NCBI GenBank assembly: GCA_031286585.1
Contig: JAITUC010000011.1
Coordinates: 62,001 to 126,000 of the forward strand
Source of the DNA: Delftia acidovorans
GTDB lineage: Bacteria > Pseudomonadota > Gammaproteobacteria > Burkholderiales > Burkholderiaceae_C
DNA length: 64,000 nucleotides
Direction: 5' to 3'
Shown here in pieces: positions 55,537 through 64,000 of this stretch. The notes beneath the pieces are model-generated. The model was not told the origin of the DNA and made no database searches. It worked only from the letters and a program-made list of their open reading frames with translations. Numbering within the stretch: position 1 is the first letter of the stretch; each line of letters opens with the position of its first letter. The position numbers and the translations under genes were made by a program.

Positions 55537-56754
55537 ATGTCTTCCATTCAATCTACGCATAACCAAGCGGCCACCGGTGAAAAGGTGTCCGGCGTGCCCC
55601 GGTCGCTGGTGCTGCTGATGGCGACCACGGCGGGCGTGGGCGTGGCCTCGCTCTACTACAGCCAGCCCATGCTGGGGGTGCTCGGCCCCGACCTGGGCGC
55701 AGGCGAGCGCGCCGTGGGCTTTGTGCCCACGCTGACCCAGCTGGGCTATGCGCTGGGCATTTTGCTGCTGGCCCCGCTGGGCGACCGCATGGACCGCCGG
55801 CGCATCATCCTGGCCAAGACCGCCGCGCTGATGCTGGCCCTGCTGGCCAGCGGGCTGGCCCCGGGCCTGGCGCCGCTGCTGGCCGCCAGCCTGGCCGTGG
55901 GCCTGGCCGCCACCCTGGCGCAGGACGTGGTGCCGGCCGCCGCCACGCTGGCGCCCGAGCACCAGCGCGGCAAGGTGGTGGGCACGGTGATGACGGGGCT
56001 GCTGCTGGGCATTTTGCTGTCGCGCGTGGCCAGCGGGCTGCTGGCCGAGCATGGCGGCTGGCGCAGCGTCTACCTGCTGGCGGCCGCTGCCATGGCCCTG
56101 CTGGGGGCGGCCCTGTGGCGCGGGCTGCCCAGTTTCAGGCCCACCACGCAACTGGGCTATGGCGCGCTGCTGGGCTCCATGGTGCAGCTGTGGCGCAGCC
56201 AGCCCGCGCTGCGCCGCGCTGCCCTGGCCCAGGGCCTGTTGTCGGTGGCCTTCAGTGCCTTCTGGTCCACGCTGGCCGTGATGCTGCACCAGCAGTTCCA
56301 CATGGGCAGCGCCGCGGCCGGCGCCCTGGGCCTGGCGGGCGCCGCTGGGGCGCTGGCCGCGCCGCTGGCAGGCCGGCTGGCCGACCGCAGCGGCCCGCAG
56401 CGCGTGACCTGCCTGGGTGCGGGCCTGGCCCTGGCGTCGTTTGCCGTGCTGGCACTGTCGCCCTGGCTGCCGGCTGCGGCCCGGCTGCCGCTGCTGGTGG
56501 CCAGCGCCATCGGCTTCGACTTCGGCATCCAGGCCACGCTGGTGGCGCACCAGACCCTGGTGTACGGCCTGGACCCCGCTGCACGCAGCCGGCTCAATGC
56601 GCTGCTGTTCACGGGCGTGTTCATCGGCATGGCCTCGGGCTCGGCGCTGGGCGCCCTGGCCCTGGCGCAGTGGGGCTGGAGCGGGGTGGTGGCCCTGGCC
56701 TGCGCGGCTTCGGCGGCAGCGTTGGCCGTGCGGCTGGCAGGCCGCAACCGCTGA
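55537..56754 (+). CDS. MFS transporter
   Basis: Major facilitator protein of 405 residues with twelve predicted membrane helices. GYALGILLLAPLGDRMDRRR contains the loop 2-3 signature, and GRLADRSGPQRVT is the matching second-half loop. Pattern and length fit the drug or sugar-efflux group of proton antiporters. The start at 55537 is taken because the hydrophobic part begins soon after; the long upstream frame overlaps the LysR gene and is not coding. Substrate unknown. Confidence 0.92.
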   Translation: MSSIQSTHNQAATGEKVSGVPRSLVLLMATTAGVGVASLYYSQPMLGVLGPDLGAGERAVGFVPTLTQLGYALGILLLAPLGDRMDRRRIILAKTAALMLALLASGLAPGLAPLLAASLAVGLAATLAQDVVPAAATLAPEHQRGKVVGTVMTGLLLGILLSRVASGLLAEHGGWRSVYLLAAAAMALLGAALWRGLPSFRPTTQLGYGALLGSMVQLWRSQPALRRAALAQGLLSVAFSAFWSTLAVMLHQQFHMGSAAAGALGLAGAAGALAAPLAGRLADRSGPQRVTCLGAGLALASFAVLALSPWLPAAARLPLLVASAIGFDFGIQATLVAHQTLVYGLDPAARSRLNALLFTGVFIGMASGSALGALALAQWGWSGVVALACAASAAALAVRLAGRNR

Positions 56755-56777
56755 ACTTCCGCGGGCTGCCGGCAGGC

Positions 56778-58604
56778 TTATGCCCCGCCCTGCAGCCGTG
56801 CCGCGCGCTGGGCCAGCCGCTGCTGCTCCGAGGCGCGCAGGGCAGCGATCTGCGCCAGGATCTGCTGCTGCTTTTCCATCAGGCGCTGCGTGTGCACGCC
56901 ATGCACATCCCCCGCCAGGCCCTGGGCGATGCAGGCCAGCGCACGCGCCGGGTCGCCGCGCTGCTGCCAGGTGTAGGCCAGGTTGAGCTGGGTGCGCGCA
57001 TCGCGCGGGTCTATGCCTTCGGCCTGCAGGTAGGCGTCATGCGCCGCCGCGAACTGCTCCTGGCAGAACAGGCAGTCGCCCAGCACATTCCACAGCCAGG
57101 TACTGAGCCAGGGATTGAGGTCCAGCGCGCTGCGCGCCAGCTCGATGCCGGCGGCAAAGTCCCGCAGCTGCAGGCCCACGAATTCGGCCACCTCGCCCAG
57201 CAGCCGCCAGTCGCGCGGGCTGCGGGTGATGGCCTGGCGGTAGCTTTCCAGGGCAGCATCCTGGCGGCCCGACTCCAGGTGCGTGCGGGCCTCATGGGCC
57301 GGGGCCTCGAAGAACTGCTGCGCATCGGCGCTGAAGCGGTTGAGAAAGGCCGCCGCCGTGCGCTCGCATCCCTCGCCGATCAGCAGCCGCGCATGGATGG
57401 CCCTTTGCGCATCGCCCGAAGGCGCCAGCACCTGCCAGCCTTCGCGCCCGAACAATTGCGCCAGCAGCGGGAAGTTCAGGCCGATGGCGCTGGTGCGGCC
57501 AAAGCGCTGGGAGGCGCCCGATTGGGCCGCCGCCTCGGGCGTGCAGGCGCCGTAGTCGTTGATGAGCACCAGTCCCTTGGGCGCCAGCCGCCGCTGCAGC
57601 GTCCGCAGCGCGTCGAAGGCGCCGTGGTTGACCAGCAGGCGCGGTGCCGCCTCGACAACGGACAAGGCGGCATCCACCCAGGGCGACAGTGCCGCCTGGT
57701 CGCAGTCGAAGAAGCCCACCTCCTGCTCGAACAGGCCCACCAGGGGCAGCAGGCGCGCGCGCTGGGCCGCATCCGCATGGTCCACCAGCGCACGGATCTC
57801 GCCCGGCGACAGCGCGGTGTACTGGCGCACGAGCTGGGCGTCATCCGTGAGGCGGGTGCGTATGCGCAATTCCTGCACCGGACCGTCGCCCTGCCGCCGC
57901 ACGACGGTGGCAGGCAGCACGTCCAGCACGTAGTTGCAGAACACGGCGTGAAGCGGCGGCAGGGGCACCGTGCTGCCGTCCGGCAGCTGCACGGCCTCGG
58001 GCCGCATGGCATCGCAGCAGCCGGCCACGACCTGGCCGCCGAACTCGGCAAACAGGGCGCGCTCCTGCCATTGCGCGACCGTGCGGGCAGAGCCGTCGGT
58101 GACGTAGTAGACCAGCCGCTGGTCGAAATCACGCCCTTCCTGCTGGCACAGGTGCCGGAAGGCCTGCAGGAACATGCGCGCAAACAGGCCGCAGCCGGCG
58201 CCCAATTCCAGCACGGCAATGGCGCCTTGCGGCGCGGTGTCCGCGCAGTGGTGGAACAGCAGGGCCGCCGCATCTTCCGAGAGGCGGCCGCTGTTGTTGA
58301 CGACGTAGGGCACTTCGTTCTCGGCAAAGGTCAGCAGGCCGGCCTGCGCCCAGTGCAGGTGGCCCAGCTCCCACTCGATGCTTTCGGTGATGGGGCGAAA
58401 GTCCTGCAGCGGCTGCGAGGCAACGCGCACGCCCGAAAGAACGTCCTGCGGGGCGCGGAGGGCAGGCGGCCCGCCCGGCGCTGCGCCTGCGTCGATAGCG
58501 GAAAGTGACGCCGAAAGGGACTTGGACAGGGACACAGGCAGGGGCAGCGAAAGGGGCAATGGCGCGCGCAGGGCGGCCTCGCCCGTCGAAGGGTCGATTC
58601 TCAA
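56778..58604 (-). CDS. SAM-dependent methyltransferase with C-terminal TPR repeats
   Basis: Protein of 608 residues starting at TTG (58604), with a strong GGAGAG site upstream. A Leu/Ser/Pro low-complexity stretch covers residues 15-38. The methyltransferase domain includes motif I VLELGAGCGLFAR (131-143), a FCNYVLDVLPATVVRR post-motif, and LVLINDYGACTPEAA. It resembles MidA-like protein methyltransferases. After about 430 come TPR-like repeats (ALESYRQAITRSPRDWRLLG; AAHDAYLQAEGIDPRDARTQ). It may methylate a protein partner bound by the TPR part. It is followed convergently by the MFS gene. Confidence 0.8.
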   Translation of the reverse strand: MRIDPSTGEAALRAPLPLSLPLPVSLSKSLSASLSAIDAGAAPGGPPALRAPQDVLSGVRVASQPLQDFRPITESIEWELGHLHWAQAGLLTFAENEVPYVVNNSGRLSEDAAALLFHHCADTAPQGAIAVLELGAGCGLFARMFLQAFRHLCQQEGRDFDQRLVYYVTDGSARTVAQWQERALFAEFGGQVVAGCCDAMRPEAVQLPDGSTVPLPPLHAVFCNYVLDVLPATVVRRQGDGPVQELRIRTRLTDDAQLVRQYTALSPGEIRALVDHADAAQRARLLPLVGLFEQEVGFFDCDQAALSPWVDAALSVVEAAPRLLVNHGAFDALRTLQRRLAPKGLVLINDYGACTPEAAAQSGASQRFGRTSAIGLNFPLLAQLFGREGWQVLAPSGDAQRAIHARLLIGEGCERTAAAFLNRFSADAQQFFEAPAHEARTHLESGRQDAALESYRQAITRSPRDWRLLGEVAEFVGLQLRDFAAGIELARSALDLNPWLSTWLWNVLGDCLFCQEQFAAAHDAYLQAEGIDPRDARTQLNLAYTWQQRGDPARALACIAQGLAGDVHGVHTQRLMEKQQQILAQIAALRASEQQRLAQRAARLQGGA

Positions 58605-58664
58605 GATGCTCTCTCCGGAAGATGCGATGGGAGTGACGCCTGCCCGGCAGGCGTCTGGCCAGGC

Positions 58665-59765
58665 TCAGGGCACGGGTGCCCACTTGGACCAGTTCAGGTC
58701 GGCCTGCTCGAAATCGGCCTTGAGCATGCGGCGCATGGCCTCCACCTCTTCCTGGGTGATCTGCGCTTCCTTGACCTGCTTGCCGGTGGCCGCCGTGCGG
58801 GCCTTGGCAAGATCGGCCTTGGTCACGGAGGCTGCTCCGGCCCAGATGGACTTGGCGGATCCCACGTTCACCCAGTGCTTGCCCTGGGACTGCAGGTCGG
58901 CCTGGTAGGCGGATTTCCAGCCCATGTTGTTCTGGGACACGGCGTTGAGCAGTTGGGCCAGCGAACGCTGGTTGCTCACCCCCTGCTGGGCGAATGCCTG
59001 CAGGTGAACGCGCTCGAACTTCAGCGGCAGCAGGCCCTGCTTGGCCGCCAGGCTGTCGCGCTCATCCCACCAGCGCGATGCATCGGCGGACTTGACGGCC
59101 TCCAGCTGGTTGAGCCAGTCGGCGTCGGTGACGATGCGGCCGTCTCCCTTGACCCACTGGAAGCGCTTGAAACCGATGTCGGCCGCGCGGCCGAAGTTGT
59201 GGTTGCTCTCGCCCGGGCCGGCCTTGGTCTGGGTCTCGGCGGCCTGCTGGGCAAAGGTGCGCCGGCGCCCCGTGGGCGTGATCCACAGCGCGATCTTGTG
59301 CGTGTCGTACATCTGCTGCACCAGGCTGGCCAGCTTGGCGCGGAAGGTGGGCTCGTACTCCGCATCGTTGGCAATGGCGGCCTTGCTGGCGGCCACGTCC
59401 TGGGCCTTGGCCTCCAGGTACACCGTCTTGGAGTTCTGCGCGGCGCGCATGCCCTGGTGCGAGGCAGGCAGCATGCCGCTGAGCTTGGCCACCGTGGCCC
59501 CTCCGGCTGCCGCCAGGCCCAGCGCCTCCTTGGCACCACCGCCCTGCGGCTGGCCCGGCGCGGCCTTGGCGGCGGCCAGCTTGTGGTCGTTCTGGAAACG
59601 CTCCAGCGCGGCGCGCGTCTGCGCGCCGTAGCTGCCGTCGTAGTCCACGCCCAGATACGGCGCGTTCTTGGCGTCCTTGACCACGCGCAGCATGGCCTGC
59701 AGCAGGGCCACGTCATGCACCTGGTTGCTGCCGCCCTCGCCTACGCTGTCCTTGATGTCAGGCAT
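58665..59765 (-). CDS. Peptidoglycan-binding M15-type D-Ala peptidase-like protein
   Basis: Protein of 366 residues without a signal peptide. An N-terminal peptidoglycan-binding domain (about 15-65) has VDYDGSYGAQTRAALERFQN. Residues 140-270 match the M15 zinc peptidase fold: the SxHxxGxAxD motif appears as SNHNFGRAAD (His189, Asp196), and the ExxH motif as ERVH (Glu251, His254). The enzyme should cleave peptide bonds in cell-wall stem peptides. A protein with no export signal that acts on peptidoglycan fits a secreted effector or phage-type lysin. It lies 45 bases downstream of a gene for an exported protein, possibly its inhibitor. Confidence 0.8.
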   Translation of the reverse strand: MPDIKDSVGEGGSNQVHDVALLQAMLRVVKDAKNAPYLGVDYDGSYGAQTRAALERFQNDHKLAAAKAAPGQPQGGGAKEALGLAAAGGATVAKLSGMLPASHQGMRAAQNSKTVYLEAKAQDVAASKAAIANDAEYEPTFRAKLASLVQQMYDTHKIALWITPTGRRRTFAQQAAETQTKAGPGESNHNFGRAADIGFKRFQWVKGDGRIVTDADWLNQLEAVKSADASRWWDERDSLAAKQGLLPLKFERVHLQAFAQQGVSNQRSLAQLLNAVSQNNMGWKSAYQADLQSQGKHWVNVGSAKSIWAGAASVTKADLAKARTAATGKQVKEAQITQEEVEAMRRMLKADFEQADLNWSKWAPVP

Positions 59766-59810
59766 GTTTCTACCCTCTTTGTGGTTGTCGATGTGGCCCG
59801 CAGCACCGGC

Positions 59811-60845
59811 TCAGCGGGCGGGCTCGGGTTTGCGGTCGGGCTTGTTGCCGGGCTTCAGGCCGGCATCCGGCAGCAGGTGCACCAATGGCACGGTGCGCGG
59901 CTGCAGGCCGGCCGAGCAGGCACGCAGCCGCAGCGATTCGGCATGCGCCTGCGCCATGTCCGCCGCCACCTGCACCAGGGCGTGGTGGGGCGCGGCGCCT
60001 GCAGGGCGTGTGAGCACGACGGAATAGGCGCCCAGGCATTCGGCCTGCTGCGCGCGTGCGGCACGCGCTGCGGCCACGCTGGCATAGCGCGCCGCCACCA
60101 CGGCCTGCACGGCAGCCGGCGGTGCCGACGCCTGCTCGCCAAATGCCTGCCGGCCCTTGTTCCAGCGCAGGCTGCGGGTCTCGATCCGGTCGGGCGCGTC
60201 GTCCTGCGGTGATGCATAGCGCACCAGCAGCACGGGAATCCGGCCCGTGGGCGCCAGCACCCAGCTTTGGTAGTTGCCCTGGGGCTCGTCGTACTGCCAG
60301 GCCAGGTGCGGACCCTGGGCGGTGGCGACATACAGCGCATGGCGGCGCTTGGGATGGTCAAAGCCCCCCATCTGCGTGACCAGCAGCGCACGCGAGCCGC
60401 CCTGCACGCCGGGCAGGCGCAAGCTGCGCACGGCAGCGGTGACGGTGTCTTCTTCCTCTCCAGTCGTCCACACGCGCTGCAGATGCTGGAGCCCTGCTGC
60501 CGCAGACAGCGGATCGCCCACGCCGTACAGCGGATCGGGCTGCGCCCATTGCGCCGGCCCCCTGGACGCGGGCCAGGACAGCGCCACTGGCTGGCCTTGC
60601 TGCACACCGGCACGCACCAGCCTCAATTCGAAGGGACAAGGCGCCGCCGTGCAGGCGGGCAGCGACAACTCATAGGCAGGCGCTTCCTTGGCCGTGCCGG
60701 ACGGCAGGCTTTCCAGTATCTGCCGCTGCGGCCCGGCAGCGAGCGCCGCCCCTGCGCCCAGCACTGCCACAAGGCTGAAGGCCAGTGCCCGCCATGGCAG
60801 CGCCCCGCCGCAGGGAAAATCGGAGCGCATTGAATGATGAGCCAT
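59811..60845 (-). CDS. Exported protein of unknown function, partner of the M15 gene
   Basis: Protein of 344 residues with a signal peptide (hydrophobic core about 20-35, cleavage near AALAAGPQ). The mature part has beta-rich segments such as CPFELRLVRAGVQQGQPVAL and four or more cysteines, and ends in a Lys/Pro-rich tail (PGNKPDRKPEPAR). No family is recognised. It precedes the M15-type gene by 45 bases on the same strand, so co-expression is likely. A periplasmic immunity or adaptor role is a hypothesis based on that pairing. Confidence 0.65.
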   Translation of the reverse strand: MAHHSMRSDFPCGGALPWRALAFSLVAVLGAGAALAAGPQRQILESLPSGTAKEAPAYELSLPACTAAPCPFELRLVRAGVQQGQPVALSWPASRGPAQWAQPDPLYGVGDPLSAAAGLQHLQRVWTTGEEEDTVTAAVRSLRLPGVQGGSRALLVTQMGGFDHPKRRHALYVATAQGPHLAWQYDEPQGNYQSWVLAPTGRIPVLLVRYASPQDDAPDRIETRSLRWNKGRQAFGEQASAPPAAVQAVVAARYASVAAARAARAQQAECLGAYSVVLTRPAGAAPHHALVQVAADMAQAHAESLRLRACSAGLQPRTVPLVHLLPDAGLKPGNKPDRKPEPAR

Positions 60846-61441
60846 GGTGATAGCGGTTTCTATGATTGGCCTGGGCTGTCGATACGCTGCAATATAGGAC
60901 GGATCTGCCGCAATGGGCTTGAAACAGGAATTTCAAGACCCGGCGCCGCAGGCATTGTCTACAAGCTGGCAGGCGGCGTCTGTTGCAAAATGCATCCGGC
61001 ACCTGAGGATTGTGTTCAATATTTGAAACCGCTCCGGAATTCACTCCGCAACAGTTCGGATCAGACGGATTTTATTTTCAGAAAAATCAATTACATCAAT
61101 AACTTGCATGAAATTCACCTTCATTTAGCAGTGCAAAGAAAATACATTCTTGTATCCATGACAGGTCCCGGCATCTGCATCCATGGAATGCACGGCTGAG
61201 GAAAATCTCAATCAATGCGGACATACCATGGTTTGCCTGCTGCGAACAATGCACACCAAGGATTTCTTGATGGACTGCCATCAAAAATCCGCCAGATTTC
61301 ACGATACTGCAATCATCCGTCACGCAAATGGCCCCCGACCGCACCACCGGTGGCTGACTTGCCCCCAGTACCTGCAAGGCGCACCCGGGCGTACTCCATC
61401 GCAGCCGGTTCCAGCTTCTTACCGCGACCGCCCGAAATCAC
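60846..61441. other. AT-rich spacer upstream of tRNA-Ser copy 2
   Basis: This 596-base stretch has no convincing gene. Base composition shifts to AT-rich between about 61000 and 61320. A perfect dyad, CTTGAAA-CAGGAA-TTTCAAG, lies at 60918-60937 and may regulate the exported-protein gene. Short open frames here lack ribosome sites and family resemblance. Confidence 0.6.
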
Positions 61442-61450
61442 TGCTACAAT
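61442..61450 (+). promoter_or_regulatory. Extended -10 promoter of tRNA-Ser copy 2
   Basis: TGC-TACAAT lies 10 bases before the tRNA, as in copy 1, and the 10 bases that follow are also similar between copies. Confidence 0.6.
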
Positions 61451-61460
61451 CGCTGGCTTC

Positions 61461-61550
<90 letters not shown>

Positions 61551-61560
61551 TACACCCAGA

Positions 61561-61589
61561 AAAACGGGCCCCTGCACGGGGCCCGTTTT
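61561..61589 (+). terminator. Terminator of tRNA-Ser copy 2
   Basis: ACGGGCCC and GGGCCCGT pair over a short loop and are followed by TTTT, 10 bases after the tRNA. Confidence 0.85.
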
Positions 61590-62161
61590 CGTTTCCGGGC
61601 CCGCTTGTGGCAAGGTTCATGCCCAGGTTTGCACCCGCTGCACCCACCACTTACCTCGCCCCCGCGCGCCGGCCGCACATCAGGGAAAGCGACAGCACGG
61701 ACACCCCCTCCAAGCCTTGCGCAGACCCGCTCCAGGGCTTGCAATAGGCAGCAGCTGGCAGCAATAGGCAAGCGTCTGACAAGCACACCCTTGTTTCGGT
61801 GATGTACTAGCTGCAACAAAGCATCCAGGCGCGCAGCTTTGTGCAACAGCGCCCGAGCGCGAATGTGCATTCAGCCCCATGGCTTGCGGCGCTTGAGATT
61901 CGACGGAGGTTCCCAATGGAAAACAAGGTCATCAAGCTCCTTCAAGTCCTCTTAACTTCTGTCAATTTCTCTCAATTGACGATAGTTTTCAATCGAATTG
62001 ACGCAATCGATCGAGAATTCCAAAAACCCGCCGTATATTCCTCACCTCTTCGCGGCCTGCCCGGCCCGTCTTCGGGCTGAGACGGGTCATACCCCTGCCG
62101 GGTACAGCGCAGCAGAAGAACGCACAAGCGAAGAACACAGGAAAACGCAAAAGGGGTTGGC
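61590..62161. other. Leader region of the polysaccharide locus
   Basis: This 572-base region contains no confident gene. Between 61920 and 62040 it is markedly AT-rich, with two copies of AATTGACG, and is a likely promoter area for wecB. Hairpin-forming CCCGTC/GACGGG sequences lie near 62068-62090. A possible small reading frame is listed separately. Confidence 0.5.
61916..62080 (+). CDS. Possible leader peptide upstream of wecB
   Basis: Reading frame of 54 residues starting MENKVIKLLQVLLTSVNFSQ. A strong GGAGG lies 8 bases before the ATG. Codon use is unlike that of neighbouring genes, so it may be a short regulatory leader or a chance frame with a good ribosome site. No family is recognised. 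Confidence 0.3.
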   Translation: MENKVIKLLQVLLTSVNFSQLTIVFNRIDAIDREFQKPAVYSSPLRGLPGPSSG

Positions 62162-63373
62162 ATGAAGATTCTTTCGTTTTTCGGGACCCGTCCCGAGGCC
62201 ATCAAGATGGCGCCACTGGTCACGGCCCTGTCGCAGACGCGGGGCATCGAGAGCATGGTGTGCGTCACCGGCCAGCACCGGCAGATGCTGGACCAGGTGA
62301 TGGATCTGTTCGGCCTGCGGGCGCAGCACGATCTCGCCGTCATGCAACCCAACCAGACGCTCAACGGCCTGTTCTCCCGCGTTGTGGCAGGTGCCGATGG
62401 CGTGCTGGAGCAGGAAAAGCCCGACTACGTGCTGGTGCACGGCGACACCAGCACGGCCACGGCCTGCGCGCTGGCGGCGTTTCACCGCCGCATTCCGGTG
62501 GGCCACGTGGAAGCAGGCCTGCGCACCGGCGATCTGGCCCAGCCCTTTCCCGAAGAGATGAACCGCCGCGTGGTCGATGTGGTCAGCCAGTGGATGTTTG
62601 CGCCCACGCCGACGTCGCGCGCCAACCTGCTGCGCGAGAACCTGCAGGGCCGCATCGCCGTGACGGGCAATACCGTCATCGATGCGCTGGCCACGCTGTG
62701 CGACCGGCTCGATGCCCAGCCCGAGCTGGCCAGCGCCATTGCCCAGCGCCATCCCTGGGTGGATGCGCAGCGCCCGCTGCTGCTGGTCACGGGACACCGG
62801 CGCGAGAATTTCGGCGAAGGCTTCCAGAACATCTGCGCTGCGCTGGCCGAGCTGGCGCAGCGCCATCCGGACCTGCTCATCGTCTACCCCGTGCACTTCA
62901 ACCCCGCCGTGCGCGAAGTGGTCATGCGCACGCTGGGCGGCATGGACAACATCCGCCTCATCGATCCGCTGGACTATGTGGACTTCGTCTGGTTCATGCA
63001 GCGCGCCCACATCATCCTGACCGACTCCGGCGGCGTGCAGGAAGAGGCGCCCTACCTGGGCAAGCCCGTGCTGGTGATGCGCGATGTGACCGAGCGGCCC
63101 GAGGCCGTATCGGCCGGCACCGTGCTGCTGGTGGGCACGCAGCGCGCGCGCATCGTGGCCGAGGTCAACCGGCTGCTGGCCGATGAGGAGCACCACGCCT
63201 CGTTTGCGCGCCGCATCAATCCCTACGGCGATGGCCAGGCCTCGCAGCGCATCGTGCGCGCCCTGCTGGGACAGCCCTTCGATGAGTTTGCCGCCGGACA
63301 CACAGGTGCCGCGACCGTCCCAGGCGCCCCAGGCATCACGGCCGCCGTGACCAAGGGCCTGGCGCCGGCCTGA
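62162..63373 (+). CDS. wecB: UDP-N-acetylglucosamine 2-epimerase (non-hydrolysing)
   Basis: GT-B-fold protein of 403 residues. The N-terminal SFFGTRPEAIKMAPLV, then HGDTSTATACALAAF, HVEAGLRTGDL, TGHRRENFGEGF and DSGGVQEEAPYLGKPVL are the landmarks of the family. It converts UDP-GlcNAc to UDP-ManNAc for capsule, enterobacterial-common-antigen-like or other surface polysaccharide. AAGGGG precedes the start. The last 25 residues are an Ala/Gly/Thr-rich extension. A BcsB-like gene follows 79 bases downstream, so it probably belongs to an exopolysaccharide operon. Confidence 0.95.
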   Translation: MKILSFFGTRPEAIKMAPLVTALSQTRGIESMVCVTGQHRQMLDQVMDLFGLRAQHDLAVMQPNQTLNGLFSRVVAGADGVLEQEKPDYVLVHGDTSTATACALAAFHRRIPVGHVEAGLRTGDLAQPFPEEMNRRVVDVVSQWMFAPTPTSRANLLRENLQGRIAVTGNTVIDALATLCDRLDAQPELASAIAQRHPWVDAQRPLLLVTGHRRENFGEGFQNICAALAELAQRHPDLLIVYPVHFNPAVREVVMRTLGGMDNIRLIDPLDYVDFVWFMQRAHIILTDSGGVQEEAPYLGKPVLVMRDVTERPEAVSAGTVLLVGTQRARIVAEVNRLLADEEHHASFARRINPYGDGQASQRIVRALLGQPFDEFAAGHTGAATVPGAPGITAAVTKGLAPA

Positions 63374-63452
63374 GCCGCATCACGCACACGTCGCGCACCA
63401 CGTCCACGAAGCCCATTACGAATCGAGCACCGCAGTGAGAAAAGAGGCCCCC

Positions 63453-64000
63453 ATGCAACCGACCATCCGCCAATCGCTTTCCCGCACCGGGGCCCGCTGG
63501 GCGCTGGGTTCGCTGCTGGGCCTTGGCACCCTGTTCGCGCAGACGGCATCGGCATCGGCGCTGGGTGACGCCATACGCCAGCTCGGCGCCAGCGACGGAC
63601 TGCAGCGCAGCGTCACGCTCAAGGAGCTGGGCATCGTCGATCCCGTGGTGCTGGCCGGCACGGCCACCCAGGACTTCTACCTGCCCGTGCCGCGCGGCCT
63701 GCCGCTGGGCGACGCCAGCATTGCCTTCGATAGCCGCTACCTCAAGGGCGAGCCCGGCGTCTCGACCGTGGTGATCTCGCTCAACGGCACGCCCGCCGTG
63801 TCGCAGACCGTTCCCGATGGGGACGGCATGCTGCAGCGCACGCTGCCCGTCGCCCAGCAGGCCCGCGCCAGCGATTTCGTGCGTCTGGGCGTGAACTGGC
63901 GCAGCCGCAACGGCCAGGTGCGCTGCGATGACAACCATTCCCTGGCCAATTCCCTGACCATCTCGCCCCAGACACGGCTGAGCTACCGCGTGGACCCGCG
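63453..64000 (+). CDS. BcsB-like cellulose synthase regulatory subunit (partial)
   Basis: The frame from the ATG at 63453 is open to the window end (182 complete codons). A signal peptide with core LGSLLGLGTLFAQTASA is followed by VTLKELGIVDPVVLAGTATQ. FYLPVPRGLPLGDASIAFD, VVISLNGTPAVSQTVPDGDG and VRCDDNHSLANSLTISPQT follow the order of the BcsB N-terminal periplasmic domains, which guide the nascent glucan chain. Combined with wecB, it may serve an N-acetylmannosamine-containing exopolysaccharide rather than plain cellulose. Confidence 0.78.
   Translation, partial: MQPTIRQSLSRTGARWALGSLLGLGTLFAQTASASALGDAIRQLGASDGLQRSVTLKELGIVDPVVLAGTATQDFYLPVPRGLPLGDASIAFDSRYLKGEPGVSTVVISLNGTPAVSQTVPDGDGMLQRTLPVAQQARASDFVRLGVNWRSRNGQVRCDDNHSLANSLTISPQTRLSYRVDP

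Noticed and set aside
61096-61377. 93-codon minus-strand frame in the AT-rich spacer
   Set aside because: No ribosome site, no recognisable motif, and composition like non-coding DNA.

Overview
The window is a stretch of high-GC bacterial chromosome with dense coding on both strands and long spurious antisense ORFs. The gene set points to a betaproteobacterium of the Comamonadaceae, close to Delftia, Comamonas or Acidovorax. The main clues are two periplasmic Bug/TctC-type binding proteins beside CaiB/BaiF CoA-transferases, a BbZIP-like metal transporter, a Yej-type peptide ABC transporter, and the rimP-nusA-infB-rbfA-truB-typA order. The genus is inferred; no 16S gene is present.

Layout. 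1-1.5 kb: an ECF sigma factor with its anti-sigma gene. 1.5-3 kb: a PhlG-like hydrolase divergent from a TetR regulator, with a palindromic operator placed between the -35 and -10. 3-8 kb: an acyl-CoA cassette (HIBCH-like hydrolase, Bug receptor, MaoC hydratase, CaiB transferase) divergent from a LysR gene. 8-16.5 kb: the translation and transcription housekeeping cluster, preceded by a promoter followed at once by an intrinsic terminator (candidate attenuator). 16.7-19.3 kb: thioredoxin-like protein plus diheme and triheme cytochromes c. 19.4-20.8 kb: CbpA/CbpM co-chaperones. 21.3-28.8 kb: lipocalin, yejABEF-like transporter, fabI. 28.9-30.7 kb: a Fur box, Mn-type SOD, and a ZIP transporter. 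30.7-35 kb: an IclR-controlled second cassette (HMG-CoA-lyase-like, CaiB, Bug). 35-40.9 kb: a PLP decarboxylase with a histone-H1-like tail, NfeD/stomatin, tautomerase/LysR.

From 40.9 to 61.5 kb the DNA lies between two identical tRNA-Ser(GGA) genes in the same orientation. This segment is richer in accessory genes. It holds a flavin monooxygenase and butanediol-type dehydrogenase with a sigma-54 promoter and palindromic enhancer, and their divergent AcoR-like activator. It also holds a low-GC zinc-ribbon membrane protein, an orphan hybrid histidine kinase, a complete Fec-type iron locus (sigma, FecR, TonB receptor) with a Fur box, a LysR/MFS pair, a methyltransferase-TPR protein, and a peptidoglycan-binding M15 peptidase paired with a secreted protein of unknown function. 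Beyond the second tRNA lie an AT-rich spacer and the start of a polysaccharide locus (wecB, then a BcsB-like gene cut by the window end).

Two themes recur. Substrate-specific acyl-CoA cassettes each carry an orphan Bug receptor and a dedicated regulator. Iron and metal homeostasis appears twice under recognisable Fur boxes. The best candidates for undescribed biology are the M15 peptidase/secreted-partner pair, the H1-tailed decarboxylase, the sigma-54 oxidation module with its variant activator, and the rimP leader terminator.
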